Shown here: positions 31,487 to 42,353 of the stretch, one piece after another
How positions within the stretch are numbered: position 1 is the first letter of the stretch
How the letters are laid out: every line of letters begins with the position of its first letter
NCBI GenBank assembly: GCA_030549175.1
Contig: JAUKUA010000001.1
Location: forward strand, 4,464,001 to 4,528,000
Direction: 5' to 3'
Origin: Lasiosphaeris hirsuta
Taxonomy: Eukaryota > Ascomycota > Sordariomycetes > Sordariales > Lasiosphaeriaceae
Length of the DNA stretch: 64,000 bases
Notes under the pieces: model-generated
Told to the model about the DNA's origin: nothing
Databases searched by the model: none
The model's input: the letters and a program-made list of their open reading frames with translations, nothing else
Translations under genes and position numbers: made by a program

Positions 31487-33393
31487 ATGCAACGACTTGC
31501 AGTCCTCGGTGTCACGCTCCTTCTGCTACACGGCAAAGTCGAATCTGCAAAGGGGCGAGCGATAATTCAGGCCTCACAGGTTGCCGCAACCATTTGGCCC
31601 ATTGCTTTCGCAGCGGCAACAGGCTCCATGCTGCATTCTGTGGCGTTGTACCGGGCACAGCAAGGAACACAACTTCGGGTACTTGACATGCTACTCACTA
31701 GCCGGACTGTGGGGGGGATGCTCAAGTATCTCGTCTTCTCGTTCCGCTTCAGCCTAGGACTGTTGCTCTTGGTTTTGATCTGGTGCTTTAGCCCGCTCGG
31801 GAGTCAAGCTATCCTACGCGCGGCCGAGCTGCAGTCCAATACGGAGACTGTGGGTCGACCCGTCGTGTACTTCCCCGTTGCCAATATTAGCAGCGTCACC
31901 GAATACTCGACCGTGGTAGGGGTCTCCTCCTATCTATCGTCGCTCCAGAGTATCAGGGCAATTATCCTCAGCTCCCTATACGACAGCGGCACCCGGGTCA
32001 TGCACTCAAACGGTTCGGCTCCAGCATTTTCGGATGCTGTGGCTGCTCTCGGCGGCCCTCAGGCTGCCGTTGAAGCTGTTCAGCAGGACCTCTGGGGCAA
32101 TGTGAGAGTTCCCTTTATACATATGCTGGATGGATACGACCCTCTACGACCCTCGGACTGGATCCAAGTCCCTCCGGACAGAATCCCACCGTATCAATCT
32201 CTGATAGGCGTTCCAATTCGTGGAATGCCACAAGATACCGTGGGCAACACAACGGTGTACATCAACTCAACGTATCATTTTCTTCGGGTAAGCAGCATAA
32301 TTTCGATCAGGCACAATTCCATAGCCTTTTTTTTTTTCAGCCGTTGCTAATCATGGCTGTACCCTGACAGTGCTCTGGCAGGTGGCATAACACCACGGCT
32401 TGGCTTCTCGATAATGGTCACAGGATGCCTAATTTCACATCCGTGTGGGCTACCGAGTTCAACTGGTCCATCAAGTCCTACCCGCTTGAAGGATCAAAGA
32501 AGGGCTACTACGGCTCTCTGGAATTTTTCTCGAGACGTAACGTCACAAGCTGCAACGTACACTCGTCTGTTGTGGAAGTCGAAGTGAGGTGCGTCAAGCC
32601 TGGAGCCCAGTTGCGGCGGTCCTGCCGTTCCACCCGAATCCGCAACGCGCTCGGCCAGGGGCCGTTCTCCAATGCTACGGTGTTCTCTAGAGGGGACGCG
32701 CCTGGCAACCCGCTAGGCGGTTATCCGAGTATCCTGCTTCACGATATGGTTAATGTCGACCTCGCAACCCACAATTCAGAGTTCAACGCCTTCCAGATGT
32801 ACCTGTCCGACTCCACTGCCGGCTTTGCTAACACGGCTGCCTACGGAGACGAGTTCTGCAGTGTCTCCAGAGAAGCATTCGAAGCACGGCTTGGCATGCT
32901 CATCAACACCTTTTGGGTAGCTTCCCTGGAGCAATTCACAATTCTCAATCGCGACGGCATAAAAAGCCCAAAGGATGTAAACTGGACCACCATTTTTTAT
33001 GACACACGAAAGTTTCTTTATGCGAATTCTACCAGCGTCAGCTCGTACTTTACTGAACCAACCTACCGCATCTTGGTACCCTGGATCAGTGTCTACTTGG
33101 CGGCGGTGACTGTGCTGGCGCTCGCCACAATCTGCAACCTCTGGCTCCGCCTTGCCGTCCGCGTTCCGGATTTCATAGACAGCGTATCTGCCTTGGCAAG
33201 AGATACGCCTTTTGTTCGCCGCCCCGCAGGAGTCAGCAGCGCGCTAGGAGGTGCCGAGCAGATGGACTTACTCAAAGACAGGTGGGTGAGGGTCCAAGAC
33301 GTGCAGGCATCCCAGGAACTTGGCAGGATCGCCCTAAGCGACGACAAGACCCTAGGGATGCATACGCTAGAGCGTGACAGATTGTATGAATGA
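31487..33393 (+). CDS. Multi-pass fungal membrane protein, function unknown
   Basis: Two exons (31487-32287, 32371-33393) join in frame to 607 aa; the 83-nt intron has donor gtaagc and acceptor gacag. The N-terminal third has hydrophobic segments around residues 28-52 (VAATIWPIAFAAATGSML) and 80-102 (LVFSFRFSLGLLLLVLIWCF) and the motif SPLGSQAILRA, close to the conserved SPLGGQAxLR of a large uncharacterised ascomycete family. A long outer-facing segment is rich in N-glycosylation sites (NISS, NGSA, NTTV, NSTY, NFTS). A last membrane segment lies near residue 516-540 (VYLAAVTVLALATICNLWL), followed by a short cytoplasmic tail. An upstream frame at 31194-31463 may hold a further 5' exon. No biochemical role is known to me. 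Confidence 0.75.
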
Positions 33394-33584
33394 GGGGAGG
33401 CTTGGAACTCCTAGACTTTTCTGCTCTATACCCGCTTCTATATACTCGGACTATATCTCTGAAGCTAAAACCGTCTGCTCCTAGAATCGGCACGTGCTGC
33501 GATACGTGGTGAGCGCAGCGAATAGTAAACTCTTCTAATCCCTCCATCTTTCCACACTCCTTATATCCCGGGCTTAATTTGTTT

Positions 33585-33740
33585 CCGAATGGAACGGGTA
33601 AGGCAGATTTGACGAATTCCAGAGACGGAAGGCAGGTGACCGAGGACGGTGCGCCTCGTACAGTGGGGTTTCTCCTCGCTGAGGACTTTATGGATGTAAT
33701 TAGCTTAATGTGACCGAATCGCTGCCCGACAAAGAAGACA
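33585..33740 (-). repeat. Dispersed repeat family B, inverted copy
   Basis: Its reverse complement matches 55433-55585 over ~150 bp, from cgggcagcgattcggtcaca through aaagtcctcag to tcgtcaaatctgcctta. Differences are mostly transitions. A shorter piece is at 5870-5960. The element type is unknown. Confidence 0.6.
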
Positions 33741-35624
33741 TACGGGAAAGATATAGGGATATAATAACAACTGGACGGAGGATAACACTCAACCTTGATG
33801 GTATTCTAGCCCCTGGCCAGAACTCCCCTTCTTTCTGAAAACAGATCTGTTCAGCTCTTTAACTAGCCTGGCGTTATTCAAGCGTCCGAAACTCTCAGTA
33901 AAATGTTTCATTATCCCCATATTGCGTGGGTCAGAGCAAGGGAATCTCGTCTCGTACCTACAAGTCGTTAGTCCAAGGTCCCAAATGTGAGTTTGTAATG
34001 CTAGTAACTAACACAGCCCATACGTTCATCATGATGTGGTTTTTATGGTGCGGGATAAAGGGCGGGCGACGGGGGTATGATCTCGGACAGCGATCGAGGT
34101 GAAGGGACCCCAGCCCCTTGGTCGTCGGGATTGTCATGCCGGACAAGACAGTCACAAAGACCAGGGCAGATCGCAGTTCGGGAGATAACTAAAGCAGGTT
34201 GGATGACAAGGACGGCTTCATCTACCTAGGAAGTCTCAAAACGAATGTCATAGGTAATCAGCAGGGGAGACGGCGTTATGCGTGGCACTTTCTTTCGACC
34301 TTCTTTCCAGGACATGAAGACGGACGCATCTAACCTTCCTCCCACCGGCACTTCAAGCCAGCCATAGTTCACACCTCACAACTCACTCATCACACAAAAC
34401 AACAGTCTGACCAGAAAGCCCTCACATACTCACGAAACTCTCTTTACCTCACCTCCTGGTGGTTCCAATCCTCTTTCAACTCGTCGTCTGTGTCCTCATT
34501 CTCACTCCTGCGGCTTCCCTAAGGTTCTCGGCGGCACTGGATTAGCCTCCACATACACCGATGAATATACTAGGCTGTTAACGCTTGTTGGCACCTTGAA
34601 GTATGGATCCTCAAAGAAGACCGGTTCCGGTTCTGTTGATAGCTACTGGTATATATAAGGCAGTAAAATACCGACTCGCTGGATAAGGGCCCATCGCGGC
34701 CGTGGTTTCAAGGCACCGACGTTATGAAGGTTCACAAATACACCAAGGGCAGTCCGCTGTCCCTTTATCTAAGCATGCCTTTTTGTTTCTCATCTGCAGT
34801 TTTTTTTTTTTTTTTTGGGGGGGGGGGGGGGCCTTTGTGTCGTCGGGTCAAAGCGAACATTGTGCACCCCAAGGTAGGTAACGCCAGGACCGAGCTTTTA
34901 TAAGTGACAAAAACATCAAATAATGGTCTTTGCCGTGCCAATTGGTATAGTAGGTAGCTTAGTACCTCAGCCATGACCAGGTGTATGAGGACCGCGTGAA
35001 AAAGGAAACCTGTGGAGTAAACCTCAGGATATAGCTGACCCAAGTCTAGGTAGACAATTGGAAGGATTTCACAGAGGTGAACCTTTTTTTTGTCGGCAAA
35101 AGATGAAACATGTCACAAAGCTAGAGCATCCAATTTGCGGCACGTTAGGATGGACCCCTAGCAGCGGTCAAGAGCCAAGCACACTTGAATGGAAATTCTG
35201 CCACGGCCAAAGACTGACTCCACTGTTGCAGTGATCTTTGGCGCCGAGTCGGTCAAGTGAATTGGAATTCCTTAGTTGACGTCATTGGGGGGGGGGGGAC
35301 ACATCTTGGATTCGGAAGCCGCTGAGCTTCAGGTGAGCTTGGCGAGGCGGTACCTGCGTCCGGTGCGGCCGATGCAGCTGACGATGCGGCCGATGCAGCT
35401 GACACGGTGCTAGACAAGGACAATTGTTAAAGCTGACGGTGCTGTCAGCAATCTGCAAAACTTAGGCCACCTCTCTGAGCATCAACGGCCACGCATAAGT
35501 AAAGCTAGTTTGCCCGGATGAGCGCAAAGATGTGTTCGCAACGTTTACGATCATCTCGACCTTCGACCATTACTCCTGACCCAGCTAGAACCGAAAACAA
35601 ACATCCCCAAAACAAATCCTCACC
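33741..35624. other. Long gene-free stretch
   Basis: I see no supported gene. Notable are a T17 run directly followed by G15 at 34800-34831, a G12 run at 35287-35298, and an imperfect 18-bp tandem duplication around gcggccgatgcagctgac at about 35367-35402. Confidence 0.5.
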
Positions 35625-35816
35625 ATGCATCTCAAACATCATATCCTTCTCACAGCTCTCCTCGCCACCGCCCACGCCTGCGCCCCCCAGCTCGGCACCC
35701 GCGCCGCCGATGGCCAAGACTTTCCCAGCACCCAACCCGGCCCCGACACCTTACCATCCCCATCCACAGCCGGCACAACAGCTGCAATTGCCGCTGCGAA
35801 ATTACTGCTACTATGA
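35625..35816 (+). CDS. Possible tiny secreted protein (63 aa)
   Basis: The ATG at 35625 opens 63 codons beginning with a good signal-peptide-like stretch (MHLKHHILLTALLATAHAC) and continuing with a Pro/Thr/Ser-rich part that ends in a hydrophobic run (AAIAAAKLLLL). The end could be a GPI-anchor-type tail, but the whole is very short. There is no family match I recognise. It may be real or chance. Confidence 0.35.
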   Translation: MHLKHHILLTALLATAHACAPQLGTRAADGQDFPSTQPGPDTLPSPSTAGTTAAIAAAKLLLL

Positions 35817-36517
35817 CAGCTAGTCTGTTCCGTCCGTATAAATTAAGAGGAATCCAAGCCTTTCTTAACTTTGCAAACTTTTGTGAATATTCTATTTAAA
35901 CCCCTATAAGAATCATTATACTGTCTTATAAAAACTTACTAGACTCAACCATATCTTGTTTCCCACTGCTCCATTCTAAATTTCGGAGAATGGTTGAAGA
36001 CGCTTTACCAAGACATTTCCCTGATTAAGTCAACCGGAACGGCACGAAGATGACACACCACACCAGCACACTACTGGCAAAAGCAGGACGTCGTATAGTC
36101 AAGTAACACGCACTGCTTTCATAGCTTATGCCGTGGCGATTTCAAGGTTTAGATGTGTCCTGGCTATTCTCGTAGAGTACATTATATCCCTTATGCCCAA
36201 TAAGCATCCCAGCAGGTTTTCCACTTCTCCCCGAGGACTTTAAGCCAATTGTTCACCGAAACGTCGTCAAAGCCATCCCTCCATATCCTTCCATTTTCCA
36301 ATCCATTCTATCCCGCAACCGGTGCCTCTATATAGTCGTGGCCCTAGGGGCAGACCTCGAGCCACGCCGACAGACGCTTGCTTTGCCAACTGCCTGAGAC
36401 TGAGTCCTATTCGCCTAATTGTCGCCCGACCGGCCTCTGTGTTGGTACTTCTAGTGCTCTTCATAGCATGTCTGGCATCGATCGCAGTCGGCACAGCAAC
36501 AGCACAGGTAGAAATTT
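35817..36517. other. No recognisable gene
   Basis: AT-rich immediately after the small ORF, then unassigned sequence. Nothing conserved is seen in either strand. Confidence 0.45.
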
Positions 36518-36813
36518 TCATGCGTAAATGCTGTCACCAACTTCCAGCACCCCATCACAGGTAACGCTGAAATACTCGCCTCTAGTACTTCCGTCCTTCT
36601 TTTCTCGCTGGTACCGGCCCCGATCCACAATGGGGAACTGACAGGAGAGCGAAACGCCAGCAAACTCCTTGTCCAGGCCGAGGACGACACGCAGCGTCTT
36701 GGCAAGAATGCGAAAGCTGTACGGGCCGTTGGCGGACCGGCCATCCCGCAGCGCATACAAGCAGCCCCAGAAGATGGCTTCTAGATCCTTGTAGAACTTC
36801 TCGGCGGAGCCCA
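36518..36813 (-). CDS. Unassigned reading frame, possibly the last exon of a small protein
   Basis: The minus-strand frame MGSAEKFYKDLEAIFWGCLY, continuing through YSFRILAKTLRVVLG and CQFPIVDRGRYQREKK to a stop at 36518, has the composition of a real protein and three cysteines. Upstream on the same strand a plausible first exon (from 37160, MIGLLTPAQAAEK) ends at a gtaagt donor near 37045, and an acceptor lies near 36937. That splice leads into a different frame from this one, so the model is unsettled. I do not recognise the family. It may be a pseudogene. Confidence 0.3.
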
Positions 36814-37524
36814 TGATTTGAAGTTGCGATAGTCCGTAATACGTTCTCGGCTGCTTTTCGACCCGGTATTGGGTAGGCAAGGGTGACACCCAAGAGTTGG
36901 CGGAATGTGGTTATATCTCTACGCTCTTTGCTGTCCTGTCAGTAAAGCATGTCGTTTAGTCAGCTGGCGACAAGCGAATCTCGAAATAGAAGCTCTTGTT
37001 GATAGGCCCATCTCCAAAGCTTCAATTTGCGGTTGTCACCACTTACCATTTCACGACGGCAAACCCCACCACGATATGCAACGCCGGCCTGGCGGATGAC
37101 AGAGGTCGGTGCTTCCGAAGACTTTTCGGCAGCCTGGGCCGGTGTAAGCAGCCCAATCATGCGCGACCGACGTTCTTAAAGCGATTGGTGAGGTACTGCT
37201 GATGCAATTTACAGTTTAGAAGGAGTAGTGCTTATGTGAGATCAGTGGCAACCAGTCGCGGGCCAATGTAGCCGCGGCGAACCGCAGCAATGATTTAGCT
37301 AGGAATAGGGGGAGGTAGCTCGACCCAATCCGGTAATTTGAGCGAAACGGGACGTGTAGGTAGGCAATGATGCTTGTAGGTTTCCGTTGCCTCAAACAGT
37401 ATAATTACTTAGGCCTCGTCCCAAAAAGCGTTCCCTCGTTCGCCATCATCACCACCCACTAGTCACCTAGACAACCAACAATAGCCCACCACGCTAGCCA
37501 TTCTTTACAAACAGCAACCCAAAA

Positions 37525-38116
37525 ATGCGTACCGCCATGATCTCCGTTGCCTTTGCGGCCCTTGCCCAGCTCTCTGTTGCTCTTCCGGCCCTGGGACAGC
37601 AGTTCGCTGAGGCGTCCGAAGTTGCCGCTCGCTCGTACGTACTGGAAAACCGTAATCCCCAAGAGACCAATGCTAACACCTGCCCACATCAATAGCAACG
37701 TGGCTAGAGCCATCACTCACTTGTATGTCTGTGACAGCCTAAACTTTCAGGGCCGCTGCGAGAACCTGGAGACGGAGACTAACCGTTGCTGTGAGTAACC
37801 AACCGCGATTAATCTAGCCTGGCGGCACAAGCCAAAAATTTGGGGAGTTTGAACCTGACACGATGCAAATTCTAGATAACCTTTTCAACAACTGGAATGA
37901 CGTGATTTCTTCTCTCGGCCCTGATCACGGAACCACCTGCACCATCTATGAGTATGTTTTGCCAAATATCGGCACTAGGTTATCATGCTAACGTAAGAAT
38001 GACAAAGGAACTTTGACTGCCAGGGCCGCACTGTTGGTGGGATTGTTAACCCCGGCCTATTTAACCTTAACGAGTGGAATTTCAACGATATCACTAGCTC
38101 CTACAGGTGCTCGTGA
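37525..38116 (+). CDS. Small secreted cysteine-rich protein (effector-like), 129 aa
   Basis: Four short exons (37525-37634, 37696-37790, 37876-37951, 38008-38116) join in frame to 129 aa. All three introns have usable GT-AG borders and sizes of 56-85 nt. The N-terminus is a clear signal peptide (MRTAMISVAFAALAQLSVAL). The mature part carries seven cysteines in a compact domain (LYVCDSLNFQGRCEN, NRCCYNLFNNW, TTCTIYENFDCQGR, SSYRCS). Size, secretion and cysteine content fit fungal small secreted proteins, of which some act as effectors or antimicrobials. The role is not predictable. The frame ends with a TGA right after the last cysteine pair. The gene looks intact. Confidence 0.78.
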
Positions 38117-38552
38117 TCCGATCACAGTGATAGTATTGCGGATGAGGCACTGTGCGATGCCAGATGTGTATTGAGGGAGATGGGAGGAGGCATGGATGTA
38201 TGAAGTCGAGGTCATTAGGATAAAGAATGTTGAGGCCGCCCCACCAGGCATGACCGTCCCACTGGCGGTGGGTGATTGGGCTTAGAGTTGTGTACGATCA
38301 GAGGAAATGAAGTCAGTTTGATATCTAACTACCTATTCCGAAAGCTTGCCCGGACCACTTAGTCTAATCTAACCCGGCAAACTTCCTCGGAGGATGGAGC
38401 ACTGGTTTCACTAGAAACCATAACCACTCCACGTCAAGCCCAACTAACGAACCTTTGGCCACAATAAACGATCCAAACATGGTGGTAATTGCTGTGTCGT
38501 CTAGCTTGGTCCTTTCCTCGGGGCCGGTCAGTGAAATTATGGTCCCTCTTGG
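38117..38552. other. Spacer without a supported gene
   Basis: A 76-codon minus-strand frame at 38364-38594 is hydrophobic towards its end but has no recognisable feature. Confidence 0.4.
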
Positions 38553-38969
38553 TTGGAGTGCAACACCACCCGAGCTAACGTAGGCCGGGCTCAATCCGCC
38601 ACCAACTGGAGAGATGTTGCGGAATCACAGCCCGTCATCCCTTCTCTATCAACTATTACTAGCCATGAAGAACCCACTGTCGACTTCATTCTGCCCCTCA
38701 GCTCTGACAACATAACACGGCCCCATCACAGCCGCCAAGGCGGCCGCTGAGACACATGTCAAAGAGCTGCAGGAAGTCCTTCAGGAAGTATCAGCAATAC
38801 CGCGGTCCCTACCGGACGGCGAGTCAGCGCAGAAGGCGTTCCAAGACTACGGCACGGGCTGGATGAACGTCAAAAACCGGGCCCCGCGCCGCAAAACAAC
38901 AATAACAGCTCTGGCAACCAGTTCAATGGCCCAATCCAAGGCCTCCAGCTGCCCTCTCCGCCAAAGTAG
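38553..38969 (+). pseudogene. Frameshifted relic ending in an Asn/Gln/Gly motif
   Basis: The frame at 38553 reads EEPTVDFILPLSSDNIT and then, after a one-base shift in a C-run near 38720, GPITAAKAAAETHVKELQEV, LQEVSAIPRSLPDGESAQKA and FQDYGTGWMNVK. After a second shift near 38898 it ends NNNNSSGNQFNGPIQGLQLP and a stop at 38967-38969. A short helical N-terminal domain followed by a C-terminal N/Q/G-rich motif resembles small fungal prion-type signalling proteins that pair with NLRs, but the similarity is to the general layout only. Two frameshifts make it non-functional as it stands. I do not know a named family for the helical part. Confidence 0.45.
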
Positions 38970-39119
38970 CGCGCTACGACTTAACAGCACTGTCAATATA
39001 ACATATCTAGCACAAGGCTATCTCTTGCAATAATTTCGCGCGGAATCACCTCGCGGCAGCTACATTCATGGGGAATGCCTGAAATGGCTGTGTTTCATGC
39101 TGACTGTCGACCGATATGC

Positions 39120-39287
39120 CTCCCGTCGTCTTGCCGAGCAGAGGGATGGTATGTGCAGTACCACTTTTACAACGTGATGCGGATCAGCGGGCTTGATAGC
39201 ATCGCGTACCGGGAGGGAATACGACGTTTTCTGAGGAGCGCATGGGCGGGGTTAAGTCCGGAGGAGGTTGACACTAAGTTAGGGTAA
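39120..39287 (+). pseudogene. C-terminal fragment of a HET-domain protein
   Basis: The reading WYVQYHFYNVMRISGLDSIA, YREGIRRFLRSAWAGLSPEE and a final KLG matches the usual ending of single-domain HET proteins (…YNVLWIEWxDGIAYRKGxGRV…W…LG). No HET core precedes it. It is a short relic. Confidence 0.5.
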
Positions 39288-39836
39288 GTCGTAGAAGGCA
39301 CAATTCGGTCGAGGTTTTAGTGCTTGGCTTCCTGGCTCCACTCAAGATTCTCCCGCTAGACAGACGCTATAAATGTGCTACCACCCCTAGTGCGTAAAGA
39401 CGTGCCGTTGCCATCCCACATGGCCATCTAAGATGCTGAAGGCTGCATAAATAAGCGGGCTGCCAGCAAAGATAGATGATGCGGCTGTCGAAAAGAAGCC
39501 AAGCGTCGATTGATGGCCGGCTATCTTACCACTCAACAAACACTTTGTGTCGTGCGGCGATTCTGGCGCCCTGGTCGTGGATATTCTTGGCCGGGATACG
39601 GGCATGCTGCACAGTGGCTACCTTGACAAATTACCCAGTCGAACTGGAGGAATCTATTCATGTCATGTCCGTACGAAACATACTTTTTTCTTTTTTTTTT
39701 TCTCTTTTCAAACTACCTGCGAGCCGTCAGGCCTGTCTCGCATCTTAAGGAGCCATTCGGTGATCGAAACGTTGCGTTGCTATCGGGGCCGTTAGTTTAT
39801 TAATTAGGCCCGAGCCGCGCTCAAGGTGGCAGGCTT
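39288..39836. other. Spacer, no gene
   Basis: Short open frames here have no features. It lies between the HET fragment and the 3' end of the CorA-like gene. Confidence 0.45.
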
Positions 39837-41497
39837 TCATACCTTGGGATCCAGATCCTTTGGGTCCTTGCCTTCTATTCGTACCTCATCTCTGGGCCTG
39901 CGGTCACCGTTCCTCGGACCTGCCGGGTTGAGAACTTTGGTGTATAAGGTCCAAACGCCGAGGGTCATGAGCGTCAGCGGCACCGTCACAACCCAGTAAA
40001 TCCAAAAGTGCTTCCAGCCGTAACTTTCAATGTCGGATTCGAAAAAGGGCAGGGCGAAGAAGGACTATTATCGGGCTCGAGGCGTCAGCAACTCTCTCGA
40101 ACGAACCAGAAAAGGAGAAGGGGAGTTGGTAGTACTGCTGTGAAGGTGCCCGGCAGGAAGAACATGGTCACGACAGCGATGGCTGTCATGGAAGTGCTGT
40201 CTCGCTTCGTCTCCTCGGCGATGCGCTTCTGGTCCTTGGCAAGCTCGATGTTGACCCTGGAGTCGTCCTGGCCGAGGACGTTGAGGATGCCCATCAGCAG
40301 GAAGTTGGTCGTGGCCAACCAGGCGCGCGCATCGTGGTAGGCGCCATCGAGGTCGCTTATGAGCTTTGCGGCTTGCTGGTCCACGTAGGTGCAGAGGCGG
40401 CGCGCTGCGGTCGAGTCAACGTATCTGGTGGTGGCCACGTATCGCTCGTTCTCGGCCTGGGCGAAGCGGGCAAACTTGGCCAGCTGCACCGCCGCGTTCT
40501 CCCAGCCCGTCATGTTGGAGGCGGCGCCGATGACCTTGCGGGAGACGCCGCCGAGGTCGAAGCAGATGGTGTCGCCGTCGCTGTCGGTGGCGCGCAGGCG
40601 GGCATATTGGTGGAAGCCGGTGAGGGTCTGGGCCTCGTAGATGACGTTGCCCTTCTCGCGCACGCCGCCCATGGCGTCCGAGGCGAGCACCTGCAGCGCC
40701 AGCACGCCGAAGAGCATCGGATGCGCGAGCGTCGGCCCTTCAAAGTCCTTGATCTCGTTTTCGAGCTGGGTAAAGTTGGTGTCGTAGCCGTCGAACCAGG
40801 TGCGCACAATGGCCACCGTGGTGCGCGTGGTGGGGAGGTAGGCCCAGAGCAGGTCCCAGTCGAACGGGTGGCTGAGGCCGTAGCGCCAGTCCCACACCGG
40901 CTGCACGGCTTCGTCGTCACAGTCGTCGTCGAGCGGGAGCGGGTAGCGACAGTAGGTCGACATGTAGTGTGACGTGCACCAGCCCGTGATCTTCAGCTTC
41001 GGTAGGAGGCGGTTCAGGGCAAAGTCTTGCTTGAAGACCTTGGCGCACTTTTTCTCGTCGAGGAAGAGGACGCTGATGAGGCTGCTGTCGCTCTCTACGG
41101 GTAGGCGGTTGCTGGCAGCTGCTGCCAGTGCACGTTCGACATGACCGTCCAGCCACCGATCAATCTCGTCGAAGGAGGCGGGAGTGCGTACATCGGTGGT
41201 GCGGTCAATGCCACCTTCCACGGCCGAGCGGGCCAGACGGCGGTGCTCGAAAATGGAGGCCGCGCCAATGTCTTGTTGGCCGGGACCATCGGGTCTGCCG
41301 AGCGTGGTCCCCCGGTGCGACGACGATTGTTTTTGAATCGCCCGCGCGTAGTCGTTGCTACGTGTCCGGCAATCCGCCGAGCCGCCGGCGAGGTTGTGAA
41401 ACGAGAGAGAGCTGGTCACGGACGGTTTATGTCCCCCGGGAGAAGTGGGCTCGATAAGCAGGCCGGTATGGGGATGGAGATCGGCTTGCTCAGCCAT
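39837..41497 (-). CDS. CorA-like Mg2+ transporter family protein (fungal type)
   Basis: Two exons (41497-40136, 40064-39837) join in frame to 529 aa; the start at 41497 (MAEQADLHPHTG) was chosen over an upstream in-frame ATG because the region before it looks non-coding. The long soluble N-terminal part includes WCTSHYMSTYCRY and HPFDWDLLWAYLP. The C-terminal coiled region (IAEETKRDSTSMTAIAVVTM) leads into the first membrane helix with FFLPGTFTASFFALPFF, and a second helix follows (FWIYWVVTVPLTLMTLGVW). This two-helix end with T-x-x-FLPGTF is the fungal CorA-like pattern; the classic GMN motif is absent. Cation transport is therefore not certain. Many fungi keep such genes near HET and NLR loci. 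Confidence 0.82.
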
Positions 41498-42353
41498 CCT
41501 GAGAGTTGGATGTTGCTCTCGACAGAACCGGCACAGGTCTGGTAAAGGCAAAGCGATATAGCTAACTACGAGAACCAAATGCAAGAGATGTATATAGCTG
41601 TGACCAGGCGGCCCAGCTGAGTTGATAAATAATATTACCTAGCATTGTGGGGAACCATCATTCAGCCCTAGTAGCCTTGGGAGAGGGGTGGGGGGGGAGA
41701 GGGTGATAACTAGGCCATACGGCGACGAGCCTGAAGCGCAAACCCCCTGCCACTTACCAGTCAGCATAGGGACTAGGGGGCGAAGGGTGGGGGATGGACC
41801 TTATCACGCTGTGTTGGGTGGTGTGCCTTGTCTCCTGTAGCGCCAACAAGTTCCTCAACGGCTCATCCCTCTCTCTTTTTCAACAGTGCTTTCGATCAAT
41901 AAGATGAACTCATGCTAGTGCTCGTTAAAAACTGGCAGGATCATATCTGTTGAGTGGGGCTAGAACCACCACACAGCCACGCTCGCCACGCCGCTTTTAC
42001 CGACCCCGCGTGCCCGCCAGCAGGCAACCCATGCAGGCTTCCCGCACAAATTCGCCCACCGGCCAATGCGAGCTAATACACATGACTGATCGGCGCATAC
42101 GCCATCGCCGCCGATGCCGTATGCAGGAGAGGGGGTTGGGAGGGCACGAGAGCACGGAGGGCTCCCAGTCTGCAGTTTTCTGCAGTTTTCTGCAGTTTCA
42201 TTGTACCGGGCCGTCTACTTAACGAATACCAACTTGACTGCGTACGGCGCAATTCTTTGTTGCGTCGATCATTAACAAGCCAACTTCGCGTTGGCGTGCA
42301 GTCTACCATATCCAGCGATCCTTTTTCTCCAACCTGCGCAAAACGCCTAGAAC
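41498..42353. other. Spacer between CorA-like and permease genes
   Basis: It holds the divergent promoters. At 42171-42198 the unit tgcagttttc is repeated about 2.8 times. No gene is seen. Confidence 0.5.

Noticed and set aside
40334..40972. 212-codon plus-strand ORF
   Set aside because: Antisense shadow of the GC-rich CorA-like exon, with biased composition and no domain.
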